40,388 nt of DNA from contig JAFWOX010000015.1 of assembly GCA_017545325.1 (NCBI GenBank), forward strand, positions 1-40,388, in the 5' to 3' direction. This stretch comes from Oscillospiraceae bacterium (GTDB lineage: Bacteria; Bacillota_A; Clostridia; Oscillospirales; Oscillospiraceae). This document shows positions 1 to 7,807 of this stretch, one piece after another. Position 1 is the first letter of the stretch. Every line of letters starts with the position of its first letter. Both the position numbers and the translations under genes were made by a program. The notes beneath the pieces are model-generated. The model saw nothing but the letters and a program-made list of their open reading frames with translations, was not told where the DNA came from and searched no databases.

Positions 1-274
1 GAATGGATCATACCCGTGATAACTGCATATCTGTTCGTTGTGTTCCCTCATCAGGCGCTCCGCGCCAGCTTCCCCCAGGGGAAGCCAGGGTACCGGTCGT
101 CCCTGCGCCGGTGCGGCGAAGGGCACCCTGAAGAGCAAACGACTATTGCCAAGCAGATTCAAAGTCGGCAAGCTGACGTCCTGCACCCGCTTGCTTATCG
201 TCGAACCTATGCCCCCTTCGCTTCAGCGCCCCGCGCACCGGGGGTGCAGGGGGACGCCCCTGCCGCGCTCTTTC

Positions 275-304
275 CCCGGTTTCTCTCGCGCAAGAGAAAC
301 CGGG
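275..304. repeat. 12-bp perfect hairpin in the left intergenic region
   Basis: CCCGGTTTCTCT (275-286) and AGAGAAACCGGG (293-304) are exact reverse complements around a 6-nt loop, CGCGCA. No T-run follows on either strand, so a simple intrinsic terminator is unlikely. It sits among other dyads and is probably part of a dispersed intergenic repeat. Confidence 0.6.
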
Positions 305-472
305 CCGCCGGAGGCAATCCCCATCGCGGGGAAAGGAACGCCCCGCCGGCGAGGCGGCCTGCGGCAAGAAAAGCGGTAACGATTCCTGCTTAGCGGGGGA
401 AAGAAACAGACTGCCGGAGACAATTTGCCTGGGAAGAAACACCCGCAGGTAAGAAAACCGATATCGTGATCC

Positions 473-505
473 TCGCCCCGGAGCCCGATATCGGGTCCGG
501 GGCGA
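473..505. terminator. Long dyad just downstream of the M56 gene
   Basis: TCGCCCCGGA (473-482) pairs with TCCGGGGCGA (496-505), and an inner CCCGAT/ATCGGG extends the stem almost without a loop. It begins 8 nt beyond the stop codon of the minus-strand M56 gene and is the natural candidate for the end of that transcript. The T-run (GTTTTAT, 506-512) lies on the plus-strand side, so it fits a plus-strand intrinsic terminator better. In the minus direction it may be a 3'-end-protecting hairpin. Confidence 0.5.
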
Positions 506-512
506 AGTTTTA

Positions 513-3500
513 TCAGCCCTCCGGCTCGTACAGGAGGAATACCTCTATGGTAGGCAGGTACAGGGTCCAGGTGGCGGTGCCGGAGGAAACCACCTTGTTT
601 TCCCCGCCGGTCCAGTAATCGGCGGGCATATACAGGTTTGTCTCGTGGTTGATCTCCTGCGTCAGGCGAATCCACCACTGGATCATATCGCTTCGGCTGT
701 CCTGGAGACGGATCCCCCGGCCCTCGTCAGCGCTGTACATCCTGTCACGCTCCATTCGGATGTTGGCCATGCCCATGGGCATGGGCAGGCGGTACAGTCT
801 GCCCCCCGTGGAGATGAACCACAGGTAGGGATTGGATCCGTGGATCGTACCCGTGGGGATCTCCCCATAGATCAGGGTGCCGTAGCCGGGACAATCCTGC
901 TCCAACAGGATCTCAATGGGGTAGCGTTCCGCTTCGCCCCCGTTCCCATCGCCGACAATGAAGGCAAGGCTCTCCACGTATTCCCTTGCGGCCTCCGCGC
1001 TCTCATAGACCTCCGGGATCAGGGTGATCACCGTGACATCCCGCTCCTCCTCGTACCCCTCGGGATAGGCGTCGTTCTGCCAGGGCACGTCGTAGGCCGC
1101 CTCGGCGCCGTTGGTGAGGGCCCGGAGGTTGGAGACGAAATGAACGCTGTCCCCCTCCGTCCGGAGCACCGTCCGGTAGATCCCCTCGCCGCCGTTGTTG
1201 TACCCCGTGGCTCCGAACTGGCTATGGTTCCCCGTGGACAGGTTGAACAGGCAGACCTCGTCCCCCAGGATATACCCATAGCGCAGAGGGAAGGGGCCCC
1301 AGTTGGTATCCCCATGGAGGTGGTAATAGGCGTCCGTCTCCGGGAAATAGGGGAACCAGAGGCCGACCTTGCTTGTCTCCTCCAGGCCGAGGCCAAGGTA
1401 CTTCCGCAGCAGGGCGTCCATCTCCTCCCGGGGAAGCTTGTCCATATCGATGGGATGCTCCAGCTCTCCCCGATGCAGCAGATAAACCCGCATGTCCTCC
1501 TGGGTAACAGGGTTGTGGGAAGCATCGGGTACGGCGCTCTCCCGCAGGTCTACGCCGGTATAGAACAGGGCGCCCAGATCCACGTCCTGGGGGCGGGCAT
1601 AGGCGGAGGTGAGGAAGCTCCAGCGCATCCGGTCCGCGCTGAACCAGGCCGTCCAGGCATCCAGCTCCTCCTGGGTGAGCCATCGGGCCCCCTTGGGCAG
1701 GGTGAGCCAGTCCGTCCACATCTCCAAGTTCACGGGTTCATAGGCTGCGGGCTCCGGCGTAGGGGCGGGGGTAGGTTCGGGCGTAGGTTCGGTAGTCGGC
1801 TCCGGCGCAGGCTCCAGCATCTCCATGATGATCTCGTTGGACCATCCGCCGCCGGAGGCGAATTCCGCCCAGCGCCAGGCTCCATCCTCCAGCACCAGCC
1901 GGGCATAGAGCCGTTCAATGAGCCAGCCCTCATATTCCCCTTCGCCGACGTCGCATCCGGACCCGGACCACCAGCGGACGCAGTTCCATTCGTTGGGTAC
2001 AAGGGCGTATTCCAGCCCCACCGCCAGCTCGGTATCCTCCGCCCCGGAGATCGGGAGCTGCTTCACCCGCAGGATCCGGTAATCCCGGATCCCGTACGTG
2101 CTGCCGGGAAACAGCTTCATCTCCGCTTCGCAGAGCTCCCGGGCAAAGGCTTCCCCGGTGTTATCCTCCCCGGCGCCGATCCGGATGGCGGCCACGGCTG
2201 CAGCAGACTCCGCCTGGTCGAAAACCTGCCACCGGAGCATATCCGCGGGAGAGCTGTTGGAACCGGGATAATCCATCGGAGCATAGGCCCAATAGGCCTG
2301 CCTTTGATTGTCATCTGTCCCTTCCATCCGCAGGAGGGCCACAGGCCAGCCCTGGCCCAGAAACAGCTCGGCATTCGTCCCCTGCAGGACCAGGTCGTAT
2401 TCCCCATCATGATCCGTCGCCGGGCCGTCATAGGGAAGCCAGGTGCATTCCGACAGAAGGCGTCTGCAGGAGGCCCCGTTGAGCATGACGGTCTTTCTCT
2501 CCGGCTCCGGCTCCATGCCGTACGGTTCCCTAATGGTCGCGGAGATTTCTTCTCCGCCCAGATACAGCTCCAGCCATTCCAGGCTCCCCGGCTGTTCCGT
2601 GTCGTCCTGCCGGTCCTCGTCCGGGCTGAAATACACGAAGGTCTCCATGGTGGGGAGATACACGGTCCACCGGGCAAAGCCTCCCTGACGCACCGTGTTC
2701 CCGGCCAGGATCGTTTGCTCCGGACACTGCATGGACCAGGTGATGAGGTCCCGATCCTCTCCGGACACAAGGACGAATCCCTTCCCTTCCGTGTACCCGT
2801 CGCCGGTCCTGACCATGGGCAGCTTCCCCGCTGCCGTCTGCGGGGTGGGCAGCAGCCACCGCTCCCCGTCAATGGTCTCGAACCAGAGGCAGACGGATTC
2901 CCCCTCCTCCGCATAGTTCAGCGTACCGTAACCGGGAACCTCCCAGGTATCCGATGCTTCCAGCGTTTCCTCCAGGGACTGCCGCTGGAGACGGAGGATA
3001 TCCCGTCCATAGTCTCCCGACTCATTCAAGGGGACGGAGGGGCCGATCCTGGGCGGGGCATAATAAGCTTCCGCGCCGTTCGTCACGGCCAGGAGATTGG
3101 AACGGAAACGGATCTCCTCTCCCTCCCGGCGGAGCACCACCCGGTAGACGCCATACTTCGTGTCATAGCCCAGACGGTACTCCGGGCTGAAATCCATGGC
3201 TTCTCCGGGGAAAAACAGGGCGATCTCATCCCCCCGGACATAGCCGTACAGAAGGCGGGGCGTACCCCTGTAGTTGGTGTCCCCGTGGCTGTGATAATAG
3301 GCGTCCGTCTCAGGAAGATAGGAAAAGCTCAGGCGGACCCGCTTTGTCTCCTCCAGGCTCAGCCCCAGGTACTTCTGCAGGACGGTCTCCATCTGCGCCC
3401 TGGGGAGCTTATCCGTGGGGCACTCCGTCATCCAGTCCCCCAGATGCAGAAGATAAGCCCGCTTGTCCTCCGGGGTGATGGGATTCAGATTCTTTTCGAA

Positions 3501-5516
3501 GTATTCCGCCCCGGTTTCCTCTTCCGTATCCACGCCGATATAGAAGAGTTCGTGCAGGTCTACGTCCTTCGGCCGCTCGTAGGCGGAGGTAAGGAACTGG
3601 CCCCGCATCCAGTCCGCGGCGAACCAGTCCTCCCACTCCTTCAGCTCCTCCTCCGTGAGCCACACGGCTCCTTCGGGCAGCGTGAGCCAATCCCGGCCCA
3701 TGGCCTCCGTCACGGGGGTGAAGAAAGCCATAGAAGCGGGAACGGCCGCGGGCAGGGGCGTCCAGCCCGCCAGGGCCCGGTCGACGGCCGCCATGGGGTC
3801 CGCCTCATCCGCGAAGACCACGCATGTCGCCCCGTTCTTGATGAGACAGCGATACTGCCCCAGCCAGGCTTCGAAGGCGTCCACGGCGGCATGGTAGTCC
3901 TCCGCCGTACACTCTTCGCCGTCGATCTCCCAATAGATCTCCGGGAAGCCCTCCGTGAACGGGTCCACGTGCAGCTCCCTGCTCAGGCGGGTCTCGCACA
4001 GGAGGTTCCCCTGTTCATCCCGGCCAAAGAGGATCCAGTCGCTCCAACGCTCCCCTTCTACGCCGTTTTCGGAATTCAGGAGGTAGAAGCCGTCGGTGAT
4101 CCGTCCCTCTTCATCCGCAGTATAGTAATAACGGAAGAAGGCTCCCTGTTCCTCCCCCTCTGAATCGTACATGCTGGGATTCGCGCAAAAGGTCCGTTCC
4201 ACCGCATTTTTGCCGATAGGCAGATCAAGGGAAGTTTCCCGGTTCAGACAGCGCAATTCTCCCTCCTCGACCGTTACCACCGCAGCTGCGTTGCTCATCC
4301 CTGCCCCGGGGAGGTACAGCACCAGCTCCGGGGTCCCGTTCCCGCTCAGATCCAGGAGCTCAAAGCCCTGTATCGGGCCAAAGCCCCAGCCTTCATAGAG
4401 GGTCTCATCTTCCAGCGCCTTATTCAGCAGCTCCTTATACTGTTCCTGCCAGGCTTCCGCCGGCTCCGCCGCCGCCGTGGGCTCGGGCGAGGCACTGGGG
4501 GACGGGCCGGAGGGATCCCCCTCCCCCTTCCCGCCGAAGGAACAGCCCACGATGAACGCGGTGAGCAGGACCGCCAGGATGGCGGCAATGACCCAGACCC
4601 TGGGCTTCTTGACGATGCGTTCCAGCCGCTCCTTCATGGCCTTGCCGCCGCCGGAGATGGTGGCGGTGCACAGAAGGGCGCCGGGAGTCTTCTTGGGCAG
4701 CAGGTCCACCAGGGTATGGCCGTAATCCAGCCGTTTCTCCTCCCCCAGGGTACGGAGCACCTTTTCATCGCAGCTCAGCTCCCCATCCCGGCGGCTGCAG
4801 GCCGCCGCCAGCCACACCAGGGGGTTCCACCACCACACCGCCAGGCAGAGGCAGCGCAGAAGGCCCCAGACCGGGTCTCCCTGGCGGAGATGGGTGCGCT
4901 CATGGAGGAGCACCTGCTCCAGCTGCTCCGACCCCAGCTCCGCCGCCCCGGGAGTCAGGTAGACGGCGGGGCGGAGAAGACCGAAGAGGCAGGGAGAGGC
5001 CACGGCCTCCGATACATAGACCGGGGTTTTCCCCTCCCGGAACAGGGTCCGGCTCTTCCGCAGCCGGTTGGAAAAGCCCAGATTCACCCCCAGGAGCCAC
5101 AGGGCCAGCACCAGGCTCCCATCCAGCCAGACAAAGCGCAGGATCCGGAGCCAGTCCAGGGTCCTTTCCGCCGGGACGGCCGGAGGCGGGGTGACCGCAG
5201 GCCGGGGCTGGGTGATCTCCGCCGGGACCAGGGGGGCGGCGGATACCGCGGGCGGGCGGGGCGCAGCCGAAACCGCGGGCAGGACAGGCTCCGATCGGGG
5301 CGCGGCGGTGACGAATACCGCCGGGACCACCCGCTCCGCCGCAGCGGGCACGCTCACGGGGGCGCTGTACAGGCTGAAGGGCAGCAGCAGGCGCAGGAGC
5401 ACCGGCAGCCACAGGGCATACTGCAGCCGCTGGGAAATGCGCCGGTGAAACAGCAGCCGCAGCAGCAGGGCCGCCCCCGTCAGCACCGAGGCGGTGAGGA
5501 TCCACTGTCTAAGCAT
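513..5516 (-). CDS. BlaR1/MecR1-type M56 metallopeptidase with a giant duplicated extracytoplasmic region
   Basis: This 1667-residue membrane protein pairs with the BlaI-type repressor upstream. The N-terminal part is a clear M56 domain, with membrane segments near residues 5-22, 35-52, 128-147 and 214-238. It has the zinc motif HERTH (205-209), the downstream DGELSCDE motif (244-251) and a last membrane segment near 307-324. In the family, sensing outside the cell activates this intramembrane protease, which relieves BlaI repression. The outer part is unusual. Instead of a penicillin-binding domain it has about 1340 residues, including two homologous units of about 400 residues starting at 606 and 1266. 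Both carry WLTLP, WLT-EEL, FLTSAY-RP-DVDL, ETDAYYH-HGDTN and LTNGAEA. They are separated by another domain and a TPEP-rich linker. The start overlaps the BlaI gene by 8 bp. The family assignment is firm; the stimulus is unknown. Confidence 0.9.
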   Translation of the reverse strand: MLRQWILTASVLTGAALLLRLLFHRRISQRLQYALWLPVLLRLLLPFSLYSAPVSVPAAAERVVPAVFVTAAPRSEPVLPAVSAAPRPPAVSAAPLVPAEITQPRPAVTPPPAVPAERTLDWLRILRFVWLDGSLVLALWLLGVNLGFSNRLRKSRTLFREGKTPVYVSEAVASPCLFGLLRPAVYLTPGAAELGSEQLEQVLLHERTHLRQGDPVWGLLRCLCLAVWWWNPLVWLAAACSRRDGELSCDEKVLRTLGEEKRLDYGHTLVDLLPKKTPGALLCTATISGGGKAMKERLERIVKKPRVWVIAAILAVLLTAFIVGCSFGGKGEGDPSGPSPSASPEPTAAAEPAEAWQEQYKELLNKALEDETLYEGWGFGPIQGFELLDLSGNGTPELVLYLPGAGMSNAAAVVTVEEGELRCLNRETSLDLPIGKNAVERTFCANPSMYDSEGEEQGAFFRYYYTADEEGRITDGFYLLNSENGVEGERWSDWILFGRDEQGNLLCETRLSRELHVDPFTEGFPEIYWEIDGEECTAEDYHAAVDAFEAWLGQYRCLIKNGATCVVFADEADPMAAVDRALAGWTPLPAAVPASMAFFTPVTEAMGRDWLTLPEGAVWLTEEELKEWEDWFAADWMRGQFLTSAYERPKDVDLHELFYIGVDTEEETGAEYFEKNLNPITPEDKRAYLLHLGDWMTECPTDKLPRAQMETVLQKYLGLSLEETKRVRLSFSYLPETDAYYHSHGDTNYRGTPRLLYGYVRGDEIALFFPGEAMDFSPEYRLGYDTKYGVYRVVLRREGEEIRFRSNLLAVTNGAEAYYAPPRIGPSVPLNESGDYGRDILRLQRQSLEETLEASDTWEVPGYGTLNYAEEGESVCLWFETIDGERWLLPTPQTAAGKLPMVRTGDGYTEGKGFVLVSGEDRDLITWSMQCPEQTILAGNTVRQGGFARWTVYLPTMETFVYFSPDEDRQDDTEQPGSLEWLELYLGGEEISATIREPYGMEPEPERKTVMLNGASCRRLLSECTWLPYDGPATDHDGEYDLVLQGTNAELFLGQGWPVALLRMEGTDDNQRQAYWAYAPMDYPGSNSSPADMLRWQVFDQAESAAAVAAIRIGAGEDNTGEAFARELCEAEMKLFPGSTYGIRDYRILRVKQLPISGAEDTELAVGLEYALVPNEWNCVRWWSGSGCDVGEGEYEGWLIERLYARLVLEDGAWRWAEFASGGGWSNEIIMEMLEPAPEPTTEPTPEPTPAPTPEPAAYEPVNLEMWTDWLTLPKGARWLTQEELDAWTAWFSADRMRWSFLTSAYARPQDVDLGALFYTGVDLRESAVPDASHNPVTQEDMRVYLLHRGELEHPIDMDKLPREEMDALLRKYLGLGLEETSKVGLWFPYFPETDAYYHLHGDTNWGPFPLRYGYILGDEVCLFNLSTGNHSQFGATGYNNGGEGIYRTVLRTEGDSVHFVSNLRALTNGAEAAYDVPWQNDAYPEGYEEERDVTVITLIPEVYESAEAAREYVESLAFIVGDGNGGEAERYPIEILLEQDCPGYGTLIYGEIPTGTIHGSNPYLWFISTGGRLYRLPMPMGMANIRMERDRMYSADEGRGIRLQDSRSDMIQWWIRLTQEINHETNLYMPADYWTGGENKVVSSGTATWTLYLPTIEVFLLYEPEG

Positions 5517-5895
5517 CGTCCCCCTCCTTTTCTGCCTTCTCCAGAATGACGTACAGCTCCCGGATCTCCTCCCGGCTGAGGCCCTTCTGCCCCGCGAGAG
5601 AGGAGACCATCAGGCCCAGGCTCCCCTCATAGAGCCGGTCCAGGAAACGGGCGGTCTCCCGCCCCCGGGCCTCCTCCTGGGTGAGCAGAGGACGGAATTC
5701 CTTGCTCCGGCCCACGGCCTCGCTCTTCACCGCGCCCTTCTCCTCCAGGCGGGCCAGCATCATGTTCACCGTGGCCCGGCTCCAGCCGGTCTCCGCGCGC
5801 AGGCGCTCCGTGATCTCCGGCACCCGCAGGGGAGCGTCCTTCCATAACAGATTCATGATGCGCCATTCCCCGTCGGACAATACCATTCTCGCCAT
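5509..5895 (-). CDS. BlaI/MecI/CopY-family transcriptional repressor
   Basis: A 128-residue winged-helix repressor. The N-terminal LSDGEWRIMNLLW segment, the helix-turn-helix around ITERLRAETGWSRATVNMMLARL and the wing EKGAVKSEAVGRSKEF are typical of Penicillinase_R proteins. A C-terminal helical region serves dimerisation in the family. The start at 5895 is preceded by GGGAGG at 8-nt spacing; a GTG further upstream (5928) would lie inside the operator and is rejected. The gene overlaps the M56 gene by 8 bp, so the two are translated as a pair. Two matching dyads at its promoter suggest autoregulation relieved by M56 proteolysis. The target genes beyond this operon are unknown. Confidence 0.92.
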   Translation of the reverse strand: MARMVLSDGEWRIMNLLWKDAPLRVPEITERLRAETGWSRATVNMMLARLEEKGAVKSEAVGRSKEFRPLLTQEEARGRETARFLDRLYEGSLGLMVSSLAGQKGLSREEIRELYVILEKAEKEGDDA

Positions 5896-5922
5896 GCTTC
5901 CGTCCTCCCTCTGCTTTTCAGA

Positions 5923-5967
5923 TAACACTTGTCAGCATCAACATAGCACATTCGCTGACACCTGTCA
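5923..5967. promoter_or_regulatory. Paired BlaI-type operator boxes
   Basis: Two related 12-bp dyads flank the promoter. Box 1 (5956-5967) reads TGACAGGTGTCA on the minus strand and overlaps the -35. Box 2 (5923-5934) reads TGACAAGTGTTA and covers the expected transcription start. They match at 10 of 12 positions and are 33 bp apart, about three helical turns. BlaI/MecI proteins are known to bind TACA/TGTA-type dyads. The assignment to this BlaI is inference from position. Confidence 0.65.
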
Positions 5968-5968
5968 A
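5940..5968 (-). promoter_or_regulatory. blaI-M56 promoter
   Basis: Reading the minus strand, TTGACA (5963-5968) and TATGTT (5940-5945) are separated by exactly 17 bp. This places transcription start near 5933, about 38 nt before the chosen BlaI start codon. The -35 hexamer lies inside operator box 1. Confidence 0.75.
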
Positions 5969-6006
5969 CATAAAGAAGAGGATTTCCCCTGCGGGAATGG
6001 AGCGGC

Positions 6007-6210
6007 TTACTTTTTATCGGAAAGCCCCAGGATATAGTCCGTGCTGACCTTATAGTATTTCGCCAGCTCGATCACCGCCCAGACGGGGATCTCATGGATC
6101 CCTTTCTCATAGCGGCGGTATACCTCTCGTCTGCACCTGAGCAGATCCGCGATTTCCTGCTGGGTTTTGTCCGCATCGATCCGCAGATCCTCCAACCGCT
6201 GAAAAAACAT
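6007..6210 (-). CDS. XRE-family small helix-turn-helix regulator
   Basis: A 67-residue, single-domain Cro/C1-type HTH protein. QQEIADLLRCRREVYRRYEKG gives the two DNA-binding helices, and AVIELAKYYKVSTDYILGLSDKK is the canonical C-terminal end of the fold. The start at 6210 is chosen because GAGG lies 8 nt upstream; the ATG at 6216 is too close to that site. It is divergent from a small gene on the plus strand, and the shared 86-bp gap contains two identical-core dyads, so it probably represses itself and the small gene. There is no effector domain. It could be the regulator of a toxin/antitoxin-like or host-state switch, but nothing in the sequence shows that. Confidence 0.8.
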   Translation of the reverse strand: MFFQRLEDLRIDADKTQQEIADLLRCRREVYRRYEKGIHEIPVWAVIELAKYYKVSTDYILGLSDKK

Positions 6211-6231
6211 CTGCATCACCTCTGGGATGAT

Positions 6232-6282
6232 GCTACTATTTTGTAGCTTTTCAGGCGGACTTATGCTACAATTCAGTAGCAT
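6232..6282. promoter_or_regulatory. Two GCTAC-N6-GTAGC operators in the divergent XRE promoter region
   Basis: Dyad 1 (6232-6247) is GCTAC-TATTTT-GTAGC. Dyad 2 (6263-6282) is ATGCTAC-AATTCA-GTAGCAT. Their centres are 33 bp apart, about three helical turns. TACAAT (6267-6272) inside dyad 2 could be the -10 of the rightward small gene, and TACAAA/TTGTAG on the minus strand could serve the XRE gene. The spacing and sharing fit cooperative repression by the adjacent HTH protein. Confidence 0.65.
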
Positions 6283-6296
6283 TGGAGGCGCGTATT

Positions 6297-6476
6297 ATGG
6301 TGAACTATCAGAAAATGTACTATATTCTTTGCCGGGCCGCTTCGGAGGCTCTGGATCGGCTGCCGGAGGAAAACACCACCCGGGAAGCGCGGGAAATGCT
6401 GAAAGCCGCGCTTCTGGAGGCGGAGGAGATTTATCTTTCGGCAGAGGAGGAACAGGGATCATCTCCAATCAGCTGA
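6297..6476 (+). CDS. Small hypothetical protein divergent from the XRE regulator
   Basis: A 59-residue acidic, helical protein beginning MVNYQKMYYILCRAASEALD and rich in Glu towards the end (AEEIYLSAEEEQ). The ATG at 6297 has GGAGG at 8-nt spacing, which supports a real gene; an upstream ATG at 6282 falls in the operator. No membrane segment or catalytic motif is visible. Small proteins of this look occur beside XRE regulators in Firmicutes, from memory, but I know no function. The divergent arrangement with shared operators suggests it is the main target of the neighbouring repressor. Confidence 0.6.
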   Translation: MVNYQKMYYILCRAASEALDRLPEENTTREAREMLKAALLEAEEIYLSAEEEQGSSPIS

Positions 6477-6612
6477 CGTATGCCTCCGGTCCCCGCTGAC
6501 GCGCCGGCGCCCGCCGCGGCGGGACCTTGTCCGGCTCCCTCTCCTTCGTGCATTATCCCCAATCCCGGAGCGGAACTTTGTGCAAATCGTGCTAGAGACA
6601 ATTCCTGCCGGG

Positions 6613-6663
6613 TATGATAGAATACGGTGTCCGAACATATTGCAAGGGATATTTGCAATATGT
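6613..6663 (+). promoter_or_regulatory. Leader of the first URO-D gene with a perfect 11-bp inverted repeat
   Basis: A good -10 (TATGAT, 6613-6618) has only a poor -35. Downstream, ACATATTGCAA (6635-6645) and TTGCAATATGT (6653-6663) form a perfect dyad with a 7-nt spacer, ending 39 nt before the start codon. It would lie within the transcribed leader, so it can be a repressor operator or a weak RNA hairpin. AT-rich arms with no T-run argue for a protein-binding site. Confidence 0.55.
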
Positions 6664-6701
6664 GATTGATATCATTATGAAGAAGAGGATGGGATATCAT
6701 C

Positions 6702-7748
6702 ATGCTTACTGCGAAAGAAAACATGCGCCAGGCCATCATCAAGGGCGGCAAGCCGGATCGCTTCGTGAACCAGTACGAGGCCATCAAGCTCATGTTCACC
6801 CCGATCCTGATGCACAACGGCGGCGCGCCCACCAAGGGCATCGTGAACGTACCCAATGCCTGGGGCGTCACCATGTCCTGGCCGGACAACGTCCCCGGCG
6901 CCTTCCCCGTACACACGGCGGACAAGATCGTCATCAAGGATATCGAGCACTGGCAGGACTATGTCCATGCTCCCGACATTGAGTTCACCGAGGAGGAGTG
7001 GGCTCAGTTCGGGGAAATGTACAAGAACGTGGACCACGAGAAGGCCTTCACCGCCTCCTTCTTCGCCCCCGGCCTGTTCGAGCAGGTACACTACCTCTGC
7101 TCCATGACCAACGCCCTGGAGTACTACCTCACCTACCCCGACGAGGTCCAGGACCTGATCAAGTACCTCACCGAGTGGGAGCTGAAGTGCGCGGAAAAGA
7201 TCTGCAAGTACCTGAAGCCCGAGATCATGTTCCACCATGACGACTGGGGCAGCGGCACCAACTCCTTCCTGCGGCCCAGCATGTTCGAGGAATTCTTCGT
7301 GGATTCCTACAAGCAGATCTACGGCTACTACCACGACCACGGCACCGATTTCATCGTTCACCACAGCGACAGCTACGGCGCCAACATCGTGGACGCCATG
7401 ATCGAGATGGGGATCGACGTCTGGCAGGGCTGCATGGAGATCAACGACGTTCCCGCCCTGAACAAGAAGTACGACGGCAAGATCACCTTCATGGGCGACA
7501 TCGACAACAAGAGCGTGGACTTCACCGAATGGAGCGACGAGAACAACTACAAGGTGGTCCGGGCCTGCCTGGATCGGAACGTGCCCAACCACTTCATCCC
7601 CTGCATCGTGCAGGGCGGCCCGGGCAGCGTGTTCCCCGGCGTCTACGCCTCCATGTGCAAGGTCATCGACGAATACAACGCCGAGAAGTTCGGCACCCCC
7701 GTGGCGGAGATCGAAAAGATGCGTCTGCCCCACGACATCATGTTCTGA
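6702..7748 (+). CDS. Uroporphyrinogen decarboxylase-fold (URO-D/MtaA-like) protein
   Basis: A 348-residue cytosolic protein of the URO-D superfamily. In anaerobes this includes haem-pathway enzymes and many corrinoid-linked methyltransferases such as MtaA and CmuA. The family-like N-terminus (TAKENMRQAIIKGGKPDRFVNQ) and HDDWGS (179-184) support the fold. The position where MtaA-type proteins carry the zinc motif His-x-Cys reads HHSDS (220-224) here, so the usual thiolate ligand is absent. No corrinoid protein or substrate methyltransferase lies nearby, so the reaction is unknown. It is likely monocistronic: own leader upstream, strong terminator downstream. It resembles the URO-D-like gene at 14494, sharing HDDWGS, but the two are far diverged. 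Confidence 0.8.
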   Translation: MLTAKENMRQAIIKGGKPDRFVNQYEAIKLMFTPILMHNGGAPTKGIVNVPNAWGVTMSWPDNVPGAFPVHTADKIVIKDIEHWQDYVHAPDIEFTEEEWAQFGEMYKNVDHEKAFTASFFAPGLFEQVHYLCSMTNALEYYLTYPDEVQDLIKYLTEWELKCAEKICKYLKPEIMFHHDDWGSGTNSFLRPSMFEEFFVDSYKQIYGYYHDHGTDFIVHHSDSYGANIVDAMIEMGIDVWQGCMEINDVPALNKKYDGKITFMGDIDNKSVDFTEWSDENNYKVVRACLDRNVPNHFIPCIVQGGPGSVFPGVYASMCKVIDEYNAEKFGTPVAEIEKMRLPHDIMF

Positions 7749-7768
7749 ACACCTCAGACAGAATACAA

Positions 7769-7807
7769 CCCCGGTATCGCAAATGCGATACCGGGGCCGT
7801 CTTTTTT
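7769..7807 (+). terminator. Intrinsic terminator after the first URO-D gene
   Basis: CCCCGGTATCGC (7769-7780) pairs perfectly with GCGATACCGGGG (7785-7796) around AAAT. A run of six T follows at 7802-7807. Confidence 0.9.

Larger units (their letters stand above)
1..512. other. Non-coding, hairpin-rich left edge
   Basis: No convincing gene is visible. The short open frames here have no recognisable domain and no good ribosome binding site. The stretch holds a series of perfect or near-perfect inverted repeats: GGCGC/GCGCC at 54-66, CTTCCCC/GGGGAAG at 69-84, GCAGGGG/CCCCTGC at 246-263, a 12-bp stem at 275-304, CCCC/GGGG at 318-330 and a long dyad at 473-505. The 54-84 block resembles the CTTCCCC-type intergenic repeats I remember from Oscillospiraceae genomes; that comparison is from memory and unverified. 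The rest of the stretch shows nothing I can name. Confidence 0.6.

Noticed and set aside
16..393. Overlapping short open frames at the left edge
   Set aside because: Composition is Arg/Pro/Gly-rich with no ribosome binding site, and they run through several hairpins.
645..4163. A 1172-codon open frame on the plus strand opposite the M56 gene
   Set aside because: It is a shadow of GC-rich coding on the minus strand. The product has no domain and an odd His/Gly/Pro-rich composition, while the minus strand gives a clear M56 protein.
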